A stretch of 6,695 nucleotides of DNA from an uncultured Selenomonadaceae bacterium (GTDB lineage: Bacteria; Bacillota_C; Negativicutes; Selenomonadales; Selenomonadaceae). The notes under the pieces were generated by a model, which had not been told where the DNA came from, did no database searches, and saw nothing but the letters and a program-made list of their open reading frames with translations. A program made the translations under genes and the position numbers. Shown here one piece after another: positions 1-6,040 of the stretch (position 1 is the first letter of the stretch; every line of letters begins with the position of its first letter). The stretch covers positions 1-6,695 of the forward strand of contig CAMIWP010000065.1 in the NCBI GenBank assembly GCA_946402475.1, given 5' to 3'.

Positions 1-193
1 TGTCGAAACGCTGATGGGTAGTTTTGCCCTTGGCAAAACTGGAACAATGGCGTTAGGACAGGGCAAGCCTGTCGAAACGCTGATGGGTAGTTTTGCCCTT
101 GGCAAAACTGGAACAATGGCGTTAGGACAGGGCAAGCCTGTCGAAACGCTGATGGGTAGTTTTGCCCTTGGCAAAACTGGAACAATGGCGTTA
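1..193. repeat. 69-bp perfect tandem repeat array (2.8 copies, open at the left edge)
   Basis: The units are 1-69, 70-138 and 139-193; the last is cut after 55 bases. I see no base difference between copies. Each unit has two dyads. Dyad A is a perfect 9-bp stem, AGTTTTGCC/GGCAAAACT with a CTT loop, at 20-40, 89-109 and 158-178. Dyad B is GACAGG/CCTGTC around GCAAG at 57-73 and 126-142; it is extended by GCGTT/AACGC (50-54/76-80) across a 2x2 mismatch. The period is 23 codons, so one + frame stays open across the array and encodes a 23-residue repeat (MGSFALGKTGT...). That frame stops at TAA 194-196, has no ribosome binding site at its ATG at 14, and is open upstream of the window. I favour a non-coding intergenic repeat of REP or minisatellite type, but the tail of a repeat protein cannot be excluded. 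Perfect identity suggests recent duplication or homogenisation, and more copies may lie upstream. Confidence 0.95.
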
Positions 194-197
194 TAAT
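168..197 (+). promoter_or_regulatory. Sigma-70-type promoter at the repeat edge, upstream of the LysR gene
   Basis: TTGGCA at 168-173 matches the -35 consensus at 5 of 6 positions. After an 18-bp spacer, TATAAT at 192-197 matches the -10 consensus exactly. The -35 lies inside dyad A of the last repeat copy. The -10 straddles the point where the repeat stops (193) and unique sequence starts. In the two complete copies the same position reads TAGGAC, so only this copy makes a full promoter. Transcription would begin near 204 and leave a leader of about 68 nt before the LysR start. Confidence 0.7.
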
Positions 198-210
198 ACA
201 TCTAGTGAAT

Positions 211-236
211 ATCTCGAAGGCATGGGGCGACGAGAT
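211..236. promoter_or_regulatory. Inverted repeat in the LysR leader (possible operator)
   Basis: ATCTCG (211-216) and CGAGAT (231-236) form a perfect 6-bp dyad with a 14-nt spacer, just downstream of the predicted transcription start. LysR-type regulators often bind dyads near their own promoter, but the arm spacing here is wider than the usual T-N11-A box. It could equally be an RNA stem-loop or chance. The operator role is inference. Confidence 0.3.
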
Positions 237-255
237 GCTCGATGCCGGGGGAGAC

Positions 256-265
256 GAAGGAAGGA
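256..265 (+). promoter_or_regulatory. Ribosome binding site choosing the LysR start
   Basis: GAAGGAAGGA ends 6 nt before the ATG at 272. It lies downstream of the alternative in-frame ATG at 242, so it supports 272 as the start. The resulting 299-residue protein begins directly with the winged-helix domain, as LysR proteins normally do. Confidence 0.75.
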
Positions 266-271
266 TTTGAA

Positions 272-1171
272 ATGGAGATCAAGGATATGCGGGCCTTTTA
301 CGCCATTGTGGAGGAGGGGAACATCAGTCATGCGGCGCAACGATTGGCTCTTGCCCAGCCCGCCCTGTCCCGGCAGATGAAGCGGCTGGAACAGAGGCTG
401 GGGATCCGGCTCTTCGAGCGGGGGAGCCGACGCATTCGCCTGACCGATGCGGGGCAGGTTCTTTACAACCGCGTGGAGCATATCCTGGGCATGGTGGACG
501 GCGCGGTGCGGGAGATCACGGAAATCGGCTCCGGCGTGGCGGGGAAGGTGCGGCTGGGGACCATCACCACTTCGGGAGCTATGCTGCTTCCGGATCTCGT
601 CGTGAAATTCCATGGGCGCTATCCTCAGGTGAGCTTTCAGATCTGGGAGGCGGACGGTGCGCGGATCCTGGAACTCCTGGACAACCGCATCATCGAGATT
701 GGAATCACTCGCACCCAAGTGGATGCAGAGACCTATGAGTCCATCGTGCTTCCCAATGAGCCGCTGGTGGTGGTAATGAATCGGGAGAAGGATTGCGAGC
801 GGGAGGAAGAAGTCATCCGTCTGAAGGAATTGAAGGATGAACCCATCATCATCCCCCTTCGTTGGCAGACCATGTTCATGGCGAACTGCCGCAAACAGGG
901 TTTTGAGCCGGATATTGTCTGCGTCAGCGACAGCATTGTCCAGGATCTCCTTCTGGTGAAGATGGGACTTGGGGCGGCGGTCATGCCCGTATCCTCCATG
1001 AGTCTGCTCACGGACGGCAACCTCATCTGCAAGCGCTTGGTGGAACCGGAGATGTCCACCCACACGGTGATTGCATGGCTGAAGAATCGAAGTCTCTCGG
1101 CTGGATGTCGGCATTTTATGCAGATGTTCCGGGAAATGTACTTGGAAAAGGCAGCAGAAAGGACAGAGTAG
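272..1171 (+). CDS. LysR-family transcriptional regulator
   Basis: The 299-residue length is typical of LysR-type regulators. Residues 1-60 form the winged helix-turn-helix: the start MEIKDMRAFYAIVEEGNISH, then AAQRLALAQPALSRQMKRLE, then LGIRLFER and a T-D-A-G turn, all family hallmarks. Residues from about 90 onward are the periplasmic-binding-protein-like effector domain, opening with GKVRLGTITTSGAMLLPDLV. These proteins act in the cytoplasm, usually as tetramers, and respond to a small metabolite. The effector cannot be read from the sequence. The thioesterase gene begins 2 bp after the stop codon, so the two are almost certainly co-transcribed. That makes this LysR, unlike divergent-type members, a probable regulator of its own operon. 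Start 272 is preferred over in-frame 242 because of the ribosome binding site between them. Family call certain; target and ligand unknown. Confidence 0.95.
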   Translation: MEIKDMRAFYAIVEEGNISHAAQRLALAQPALSRQMKRLEQRLGIRLFERGSRRIRLTDAGQVLYNRVEHILGMVDGAVREITEIGSGVAGKVRLGTITTSGAMLLPDLVVKFHGRYPQVSFQIWEADGARILELLDNRIIEIGITRTQVDAETYESIVLPNEPLVVVMNREKDCEREEEVIRLKELKDEPIIIPLRWQTMFMANCRKQGFEPDIVCVSDSIVQDLLLVKMGLGAAVMPVSSMSLLTDGNLICKRLVEPEMSTHTVIAWLKNRSLSAGCRHFMQMFREMYLEKAAERTE

Positions 1172-1173
1172 GC

Positions 1174-1575
1174 ATGGAAACAGAAGCGCTCAAGATCGGC
1201 ATGAAGCACAGCGTCTCGGAGACGGTGGAGGAGGGAAATACCGCCGTTGCCATGGGAAGCGGCAGCTTGCCGGTGTACGCCACTCCCGCCATGACGTGTC
1301 TCATGGAACGGGCGGCGGCGGAACTGGCACAGGAGCATCTGCCGGAAGGCTGGACCTCGGTCGGAATCGCCTTGGACGTGCAGCACAAGGCGGCGACTCC
1401 CCGGGGCATGGAAGTGTGGGCGGAGGCGGAGATCACCGCCGTGGAGGGGCGAAAGATCACCTATGATGTGAGGGCCTTTGACGGGAAAGACGAGATCGGT
1501 GCAGGTACCCATCGGCGTTTTGCCGTCCTTCGGGAGAAATTCATGGCAAAGGCCGAAGCGAAGAAGTCCCATTAG
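1174..1575 (+). CDS. FlK-like hotdog-fold acyl-CoA thioesterase
   Basis: A 133-residue protein that would hydrolyse an acyl-CoA thioester in the cytoplasm. From memory of FlK, the fluoroacetyl-CoA thioesterase of Streptomyces cattleya, the catalytic triad Thr42/Glu50/His76 corresponds to Thr37, Glu45 and His71 here with identical spacing. The surrounding motifs also match: ATPAMTCLME, then GIALDVQHKAATPRG, then DEIGAGTHRR near the C-terminus. The segment that forms the substrate lid in FlK appears shorter (around residues 28-36). I therefore infer a general short acyl-CoA or housekeeping thioesterase rather than fluoroacetyl-CoA detoxification. The start at 1174 follows AAAGGA (1158-1163) by 10 nt, inside the end of the LysR gene; an in-frame ATG at 1075 would add 33 residues overlapping LysR and is unlikely. 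The 2-bp gap to LysR implies coupled expression. Confidence 0.88.
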   Translation: METEALKIGMKHSVSETVEEGNTAVAMGSGSLPVYATPAMTCLMERAAAELAQEHLPEGWTSVGIALDVQHKAATPRGMEVWAEAEITAVEGRKITYDVRAFDGKDEIGAGTHRRFAVLREKFMAKAEAKKSH

Positions 1576-1693
1576 AATTCAATTAAAATTGCGCGTAGCG
1601 GCTTTCTTTTGCCCTTTTCGGAGTATATGATGATACTGTCGTTCCTGCCGTATCCCCAGGACGGCGGAATCTATTCGAATGGGAGTGATCGCA
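1576..1693. promoter_or_regulatory. Intergenic leader before the two-component genes (AT palindrome, hairpin, weak promoter)
   Basis: This 118-bp gap separates the thioesterase from the response regulator. CAATT-AA-AATTG (1580-1591) is a perfect short dyad in an AT-rich patch. A weak promoter candidate is TTGCCC (1609-1614), a 17-bp spacer, and GATACT (1632-1637), each 4 of 6 to consensus. TTCC-T-GCCG (1642-1650) can pair with CGGCGGAA (1662-1669) if one T is bulged, giving a leader hairpin just before the ribosome binding site. No stem is followed by a T-run, so I see no intrinsic terminator. The response-regulator promoter presumably lies here, but none of these elements is strong. Confidence 0.35.
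1681..1689 (+). promoter_or_regulatory. Ribosome binding site choosing the response-regulator start
   Basis: GGGAGTGAT resembles the 16S anti-Shine-Dalgarno complement AGGAGGTGAT with one base missing. It ends 4 nt before the ATG at 1694, with its GGGAG core 8 nt away. The in-frame ATG at 1679 overlaps this site and so is not favoured as the start. Confidence 0.65.
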
Positions 1694-2389
1694 ATGTCAG
1701 AGCCGATACGCGTTTTTATTGTGGAGGACGAGCGTCGCATCGCCCGCTTCCTGCAGATCGAGCTGGAACATGAGGGATTCGGGACGGCAACGGAGGCCAA
1801 CGGACGCAGGGCCTTTGAACGCATCATGCAGGAGGATTATGACTTGGTGCTACTGGATGTCATGTTGCCGGACATGGACGGCATGGAGATCTGCCGAAGG
1901 GTCAGGGAGGTGACGGATATCCCCATTATCATGCTCACGGCCCGAGATGAGATCGAGGACAAGGTGAACGGGTTGGATCTCGGCGCCGATGACTATGTGA
2001 CAAAGCCCTTCGTCATGCAGGAACTCATGGCAAGGATCCGGGCGGCTCTCAGGAAACACCCTTCCCCGCAACCATCGGAAGAACCGAAGGGCGAAAAACT
2101 GGTGGTCAAGGATCTGGTGCTCTACCCCAGCCGATATGAGGTGCAAGTAAAGGGGGAGAACGTGGAACTCACCAAGAAGGAATATTCCCTTTTGGAGTAC
2201 CTCATGCGCAACAAACGCATGGTTCTGAGCCGGGATCAGATCCTTCAGGAAGTTTGGGGATACGACTACATGGGGGACACCAATGTGGTGGACGTGTATA
2301 TCCGCTATCTGCGCGCAAAGATCGACGACAGATTCCACGACAAATACATCCATACGGTGCGCGGCGTCGGATACGTGGTGAAGGAGTGA
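1694..2389 (+). CDS. OmpR-family two-component response regulator
   Basis: A 231-residue cytoplasmic DNA-binding regulator of the OmpR/PhoB class, of normal length. The receiver domain covers about residues 5-118. It has the acidic pair Glu11-Asp12, the phospho-acceptor Asp55 in LVLLDVMLPD, Thr82 in IIMLTAR, and Lys104 in DDYVTKPF. A linker rich in Pro and Glu (about 123-133) leads to the winged-helix effector domain (about 135-231), with LTKKEYSLLEYLMRN, the recognition-helix region GDTNVVDVYIRYLRAKID and the terminal HTVRGVGYVV hairpin. It resembles ArlR/MprA-type Gram-positive regulators, but I do not assign orthology. The histidine kinase gene starts 10 bp downstream, making a cognate pair likely. 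Its targets are not visible; the adjacent glycan genes and its own operon are plausible candidates by position only. Confidence 0.97.
   Translation: MSEPIRVFIVEDERRIARFLQIELEHEGFGTATEANGRRAFERIMQEDYDLVLLDVMLPDMDGMEICRRVREVTDIPIIMLTARDEIEDKVNGLDLGADDYVTKPFVMQELMARIRAALRKHPSPQPSEEPKGEKLVVKDLVLYPSRYEVQVKGENVELTKKEYSLLEYLMRNKRMVLSRDQILQEVWGYDYMGDTNVVDVYIRYLRAKIDDRFHDKYIHTVRGVGYVVKE
2381..2389 (+). promoter_or_regulatory. Kinase ribosome binding site overlapping the regulator stop codon
   Basis: AAGGAGTGA contains both the Shine-Dalgarno AAGGAG (2381-2386) and the TGA stop of the response regulator (2387-2389). The kinase ATG at 2400 is 13 nt after the core, longer than usual. Ribosomes finishing the regulator would cover this site, so translational coupling that sets the kinase-to-regulator ratio is plausible. 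Confidence 0.6.
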
Positions 2390-2399
2390 CGGGCAATCC

Positions 2400-3902
2400 A
2401 TGAAAGCATGGCGCGTGCGGCTGGGACAGGTTGCGGATCAGCTGTTGTACCCCAAGATCTCCATGAAGATCACCCTGATCTACGCGGCTATCCTATGTGT
2501 CGTGCTCCTTGTCACCAGTGCCGTCACGGGCGCAGGCGTCTATTTCAGCTTCTACCATCAGGCGGAGAAGGAAATGGACATCAGCATGCACAATGTCATG
2601 GAAAAGGTGGCGCGCGGAGAACTCTTCTCACCGAATTTTTGGCGGGACGATCCCCTGCTACCCGGCGTTGTCCTCCGGGTAACGGATATCTCCGGGCGGG
2701 TGATCTTCGAGAACGACACCCATTACCCCTCCATTGAGCGAGTGACAAGCCATTTGAGGGATAGCCCGCCGCTTCTCGCCAATCCCAACATGGGGGTTGC
2801 GGATCTGAGGAACATGAGCATCTACTATGCCAGAATGCAGGTCATGCAGCGGGGGAATGTCTATGAGCTGCATTTCTTCAAGACCATCACCGCGGAGAAA
2901 GCGTTTCTCAGGACCCTGCTCTGGGTGCTGTTCATTACCAACATCCTGGGCTTTCTCATCGCCCTTCGGGCGGGTTTCTACCTGAGCCGCAAGATCCTGA
3001 AGCCCATCCGCACCCTCACCCGCATGTCCCGAAGGGTGGCCGTGGAGCGCATGGGGAGCCGCATTCCCATACCGGCTCGCCGAAGAGACGAGCTCACGGA
3101 GTTGGCAGAGACCTTCAATCGCATGATGGATCGTTTGCAGGACGGCTTCAAGCAGCAGCAGCAGTTCGTATCCGACGCATCCCATGAGCTTCGGACACCG
3201 GTGACGGTGATCCTGGGATACTCCGACCTCTTGAGCCGCTGGGGGCGGGAGGACCCTGAGATACTGGACGAAGGGATCTCCTCCATCCGCTCCGAGGCAG
3301 AGGACATGCAGCAGCTCATCGAGAAACTCCTCTTTTTGGCGCGGGCCGACCAGAGGCGGCAGGCCCTTCACAAGGAATTGTTCGATCTTTCCGAGCTGGT
3401 GGCGGATGTCATGAAGAAGATGAAACTGGTGGCGAAGGAGCATCAGGTGGAGCTTCTGCGAAACGACAGCGGTTGCATCTATGCCGATCAGGTCATCATG
3501 CGCCAGATGCTCCGCGTCTTTCTGGAGAACAGCCAGAAATACACCCCGAAAGGGGGCAGGATCTACGCTTCTTCTGTGCGGGAGGGAGACTGCTTCTGCT
3601 TGGTTCTGGGAGACACGGGCATCGGGATCGCGCCGGAGAATCAGGAAAAGGTATTCGAGCGCTTCTATCGGGTGGACAGCTCCCGCACGAAGGCAGAGGG
3701 CAGCATTGGTGGAACCGGCCTGGGGCTCTCTATTGCTCGCTGGATCGCCGAACAGCACAATATAGAAATAACTTTAAAAAGTGAGATAAAAAAGGGGACG
3801 GAGATTCATCTGAGGATTCCCTTGGCGGATGAAAAAAGGACAACGCAGGAAGATGCCGGGAGTGCGGAAAAAGAAGCCGGGGACTTCTGGGAAGGAATAT
3901 AA
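2400..3902 (+). CDS. Membrane sensor histidine kinase (HAMP, HisKA, HATPase_c)
   Basis: A 500-residue inner-membrane kinase, partner of the preceding response regulator. Transmembrane segment 1 is about residues 23-50 and segment 2 about 171-195. They flank an extracytoplasmic sensor region of about 115-120 residues with no domain I recognise. The HAMP linker follows (about 196-250). The dimerisation domain carries the H-box SDASHELRTP with His262 as the phosphorylated residue. The ATPase domain shows the N-box around Asn377 (LRVFLENSQKYTP), G1 DTGIGI (405-410), the F-box VFERFYRVD and G2 GGTGLGLSIA (437-446), all intact, so it should be active. The C-terminus has a polar, acidic tail (about 477-500) beyond the usual domain end. 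Codons 453-465 (3756-3794) are strikingly AT-rich. The first Met is preferred; Met22 is a possible alternative but would remove the N-terminal cytoplasmic stretch. The signal sensed cannot be deduced. Confidence 0.96.
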   Translation: MKAWRVRLGQVADQLLYPKISMKITLIYAAILCVVLLVTSAVTGAGVYFSFYHQAEKEMDISMHNVMEKVARGELFSPNFWRDDPLLPGVVLRVTDISGRVIFENDTHYPSIERVTSHLRDSPPLLANPNMGVADLRNMSIYYARMQVMQRGNVYELHFFKTITAEKAFLRTLLWVLFITNILGFLIALRAGFYLSRKILKPIRTLTRMSRRVAVERMGSRIPIPARRRDELTELAETFNRMMDRLQDGFKQQQQFVSDASHELRTPVTVILGYSDLLSRWGREDPEILDEGISSIRSEAEDMQQLIEKLLFLARADQRRQALHKELFDLSELVADVMKKMKLVAKEHQVELLRNDSGCIYADQVIMRQMLRVFLENSQKYTPKGGRIYASSVREGDCFCLVLGDTGIGIAPENQEKVFERFYRVDSSRTKAEGSIGGTGLGLSIARWIAEQHNIEITLKSEIKKGTEIHLRIPLADEKRTTQEDAGSAEKEAGDFWEGI

Positions 3903-3920
3903 CGAGGCAGAAGATGCCCA

Positions 3921-3955
3921 TCACTTCCGCAAGTAGGGGGTGAAGCTTTATAAAG
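3921..3955 (+). promoter_or_regulatory. Hairpin and 10-bp palindrome in the glf leader
   Basis: In the 65-bp kinase-glf gap, TCACTTCC (3921-3928) pairs with GGGGGTGA (3936-3943) over a 7-nt loop, giving an 8-bp stem with two G-T pairs. It is followed by the perfect palindrome CTTTATAAAG (3946-3955), which overlaps the glf ribosome binding site AAAGGAG (3952-3958). There is no T-run, so it does not look like an intrinsic terminator. It could be an mRNA-processing or translation-control element, or chance. Confidence 0.35.
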
Positions 3956-3967
3956 GAGCATGGTGCG

Positions 3968-5062
3968 ATGTATGATTACCTGATCGTCGGAAGCGGGCTG
4001 TTCGGCAGCGTTTTCGCACATGAGATGAAGGAGCGTGGGAAGCGTTGTCTCGTGGTGGAACGTCGGGAACACGCGGGGGGGAATGTCTACTGCGAGGAGC
4101 GGGAGGGCATCCGCATCCACAAGTACGGTGCCCATATCTTTCATACCAGCGATAGGCGCGTATGGGACTACGTGAATCGCTTCGCGGAGTTCAATCACTA
4201 TGTCAACTCCCCTGTGGCGAACTACAGGGGGGAGCTCTATAATCTCCCCTTCAACATGAACACCTTCGCCAAACTCTGGGGCGTGACCACTCCCAAGGAG
4301 GCAGCGGATCGCATCGCGCAGCAGAGAGCCGTCATCCGGGATGAGCCCGGGAATCTTGAGGAGCAGGCCATCTCCCTGGTGGGCACGGACATCTATCGGA
4401 AACTCATCCAGGGCTATACGGAGAAACAATGGGGCCGCGATTGCCGGGAACTTCCCGCCTTCATTATCAAGCGTCTTCCCGTGCGTTATACCTTTGACAA
4501 TAATTATTTCAATGACCGCTATCAAGGCATTCCCATAGGGGGATATAACCGCCTCGTCGACGGACTGTTGGAAGGTATCGAGGTTCGTCTGGGGGTGGAC
4601 TTCAACGAGAACCGAGGAGAGCTTTCCTCCCTGGCGGACAAGGTGGTCTACACGGGAGCCATTGATGCCTATTTTGATTCCTCCTTTGGAGGGCTTGAGT
4701 ACCGCGGTCTGCGCTTTGAGACGGAACGCTATGAAGAAGAGAATCGTCAGGGAGTTGCCGTCATGAATTATACGGCTCGGGAGGTTCCCTACACTCGAAG
4801 CATCGAGCACAAGCATTTCGAGTTCGGCACCCAGCCCGTGACTTATGTGACGAGAGAATATCCCTCGGACTGGAACCCCGGGGATGAGGCGTACTACCCC
4901 GTCAACGACAGGAAGAATCAGGCGCTTTACGAGAAGTACGCCGCCATGGCAAGGGAGGAACGCCGGGTGATTTTCGGCGGACGCTTGGCGGAGTATAAGT
5001 ACTACGATATGGACGATGTGATCGACAGTGCTCTCCAGGCGGTGGAACGGGAGATGCACTGA
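3968..5062 (+). CDS. glf: UDP-galactopyranose mutase
   Basis: A 364-residue flavoenzyme that interconverts UDP-galactopyranose and UDP-galactofuranose in the cytoplasm, supplying Galf for O-antigen, capsule or other surface glycans. The length fits bacterial Glf (about 365-390). The N-terminal FAD-binding Rossmann motif is GSGLFG (8-13), followed by the acidic strand end VVERREHAGGN. HKYGAHIFHT (51-60) is a Glf hallmark. By recall of the Klebsiella and E. coli enzymes, Trp155, Arg173 (LPVRYTFDNNYF), Arg277 (YTRSIEHKHF) and Tyr346 with Asp349 (YKYYDMD) align with the substrate-binding residues Trp160, Arg174, Arg280, Tyr349 and Asp351. These positions are by eye. The start at 3968 follows AAAGGAG (3952-3958) by 9 nt; the ATG at 3960 is out of frame. 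rmlD follows after 64 bp on the same strand. Confidence 0.97.
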   Translation: MYDYLIVGSGLFGSVFAHEMKERGKRCLVVERREHAGGNVYCEEREGIRIHKYGAHIFHTSDRRVWDYVNRFAEFNHYVNSPVANYRGELYNLPFNMNTFAKLWGVTTPKEAADRIAQQRAVIRDEPGNLEEQAISLVGTDIYRKLIQGYTEKQWGRDCRELPAFIIKRLPVRYTFDNNYFNDRYQGIPIGGYNRLVDGLLEGIEVRLGVDFNENRGELSSLADKVVYTGAIDAYFDSSFGGLEYRGLRFETERYEEENRQGVAVMNYTAREVPYTRSIEHKHFEFGTQPVTYVTREYPSDWNPGDEAYYPVNDRKNQALYEKYAAMAREERRVIFGGRLAEYKYYDMDDVIDSALQAVEREMH

Positions 5063-5126
5063 CAGGGAGGGGAACACGCCGAGCCAAATGTCCCGAGAAG
5101 CAACGTTGGAGAAAAGGAGAAGAAGG

Positions 5127-5984
5127 ATGAGGGTTTTGGTGACGGGAGCAGCCGGGCAACTGGGCTATGATGTGATGAGAGAGTTGGACGCTCGGGGCGT
5201 TTCGGCGAAGGGATGCGGGAGGGAGGAGTTCTCCCTGACGGATCATGCGGCGGCCAGAAGGTGCTTGGAAGGATACACTCCCGACGTGGTGGTTCACTGC
5301 GGAGCTTACACTGCAGTGGACAGGGCAGAGGATGAGCCGGAAAAGGCTATGGCAGTAAACGGGGACGCCACCCGGAATCTGGCGAAAATCTGTCGGGATC
5401 TCCGGGGAAAATTCATTTACATCAGCACGGACTATGTCTTTCCCGGCGAGGGGGATGCTTTCTATGAGCCGGAGGATCCCAAGGGGCCGAGGAACGCTTA
5501 CGGACGCTCGAAGCTGGCGGGGGAAGAGGCTGTGCGGGAGATTCTTCAGAGATACTTCATCCTGCGGATTTCCTGGGTCTTTGGCATCCATGGGAAAAAT
5601 TTTGTTCGCACCATGCTTCATCTCGGCGAGAGCCACAAGGAGCTCAAGGTGGTGGCGGATCAGGTAGGCTCCCCCACCTACACCCGTGATTTGGCTCGGC
5701 TCGTGGCGGACATGGCAGGAAGCGAAAATTATGGCGTTTATCACGGGACGAACGAGGGAATCTGCTCTTGGGCGGATCTGGCAGAGGAAATCTTTCGTCA
5801 GGCGGGACGCCCCGTAAAGGTGATTCCCGTCCCTTCCGAATCCTATCCCACGAGGGCAGTGCGTCCGAAGAATTCCCGCATGAGCAAGGAATGCCTTGAC
5901 CGGGCAGGGTTTCGGAGATTGCCCCACTGGAAGGATGCTCTTTCCAGGTATCTGGAGGAACTGGCGGCGGAGAGAAAACGCTGA
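5127..5984 (+). CDS. rmlD: dTDP-4-dehydrorhamnose reductase
   Basis: A 285-residue short-chain dehydrogenase of the RmlD/RfbD family, which performs the last, NAD(P)H-dependent step of dTDP-L-rhamnose synthesis in the cytoplasm. The nucleotide-binding motif is GAAGQLG (7-13). The active site shows Thr101 in YISTDYVFPG and the YxxxK pair Tyr125/Lys129 in NAYGRSKLAGE. Further family signatures are VVHCGAYTAVDRAEDEP (from about residue 55), the LRISWVFG block (about 146-153), DQVGSPTYTRDLA (178-190) and the late RPKNSRMSKE segment. The start at 5127 follows AAAGGAGA (5113-5120) closely; upstream in-frame ATGs at 5028 and 5088 lack such a site, and 5028 would overlap glf. The partner genes rmlA, rmlB and rmlC are not in the window, so they must lie downstream or elsewhere if the pathway is complete. 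The product would serve rhamnosylated surface glycans together with Galf from Glf. Confidence 0.96.
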   Translation: MRVLVTGAAGQLGYDVMRELDARGVSAKGCGREEFSLTDHAAARRCLEGYTPDVVVHCGAYTAVDRAEDEPEKAMAVNGDATRNLAKICRDLRGKFIYISTDYVFPGEGDAFYEPEDPKGPRNAYGRSKLAGEEAVREILQRYFILRISWVFGIHGKNFVRTMLHLGESHKELKVVADQVGSPTYTRDLARLVADMAGSENYGVYHGTNEGICSWADLAEEIFRQAGRPVKVIPVPSESYPTRAVRPKNSRMSKECLDRAGFRRLPHWKDALSRYLEELAAERKR

Positions 5985-6026
5985 GGACAGTTTGGACGGG
6001 AAGGCATCGGGATCATGGTGGGAAAC

Positions 6027-6032
6027 GAGGAG
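6027..6032 (+). promoter_or_regulatory. Ribosome binding site of the SPINDLY/OGT-like gene
   Basis: GAGGAG ends 8 nt before the ATG at 6041 and fixes the start of the open reading frame that runs off the window. An in-frame GTG at 6032 overlaps this site and is less likely. Confidence 0.7.
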
Positions 6033-6040
6033 TGGAAGAT

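Noticed and set aside
20..40. Hairpin A of the repeat as an intrinsic terminator
   Set aside because: The stem is good, but on neither strand is it followed by a T-run.
1..193. CRISPR array
   Set aside because: The 69-bp units are directly adjacent and identical throughout, with no variable spacers and no cas genes.
14..196. 60-residue repeat peptide frame as a gene
   Set aside because: It has no ribosome binding site, consists only of the 69-bp repeat, and stays open only because the period is a multiple of three. It could be the end of a protein starting upstream, so it is described with the repeat rather than called as a gene.
191..1114. Long minus-strand open frame opposite the LysR gene
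   Set aside because: The + strand carries a full-length LysR protein; the antisense frame is a codon-bias shadow without family motifs.
2658..3758. 366-residue minus-strand frame opposite the kinase
   Set aside because: The kinase motifs on the + strand are intact throughout; the antisense translation is low-complexity, rich in His, Leu and Arg, and matches nothing I know.
3949..3954. TATAAA as a -10 box for glf
   Set aside because: There is no -35 at a suitable distance, and the resulting transcript would start after the ribosome binding site.
3806..5077. 423-residue minus-strand frame opposite glf
   Set aside because: It mirrors the RNY codon pattern of glf, which is complete and conserved on the + strand.
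5101..5108. CAACGTTG palindrome between glf and rmlD
   Set aside because: An isolated 8-bp palindrome is expected by chance at this length and has no supporting context.
4902..5927. 341-residue minus-strand frame opposite rmlD
   Set aside because: It is antisense to a clear RmlD with all motifs, and has no ribosome binding site or recognisable domain.
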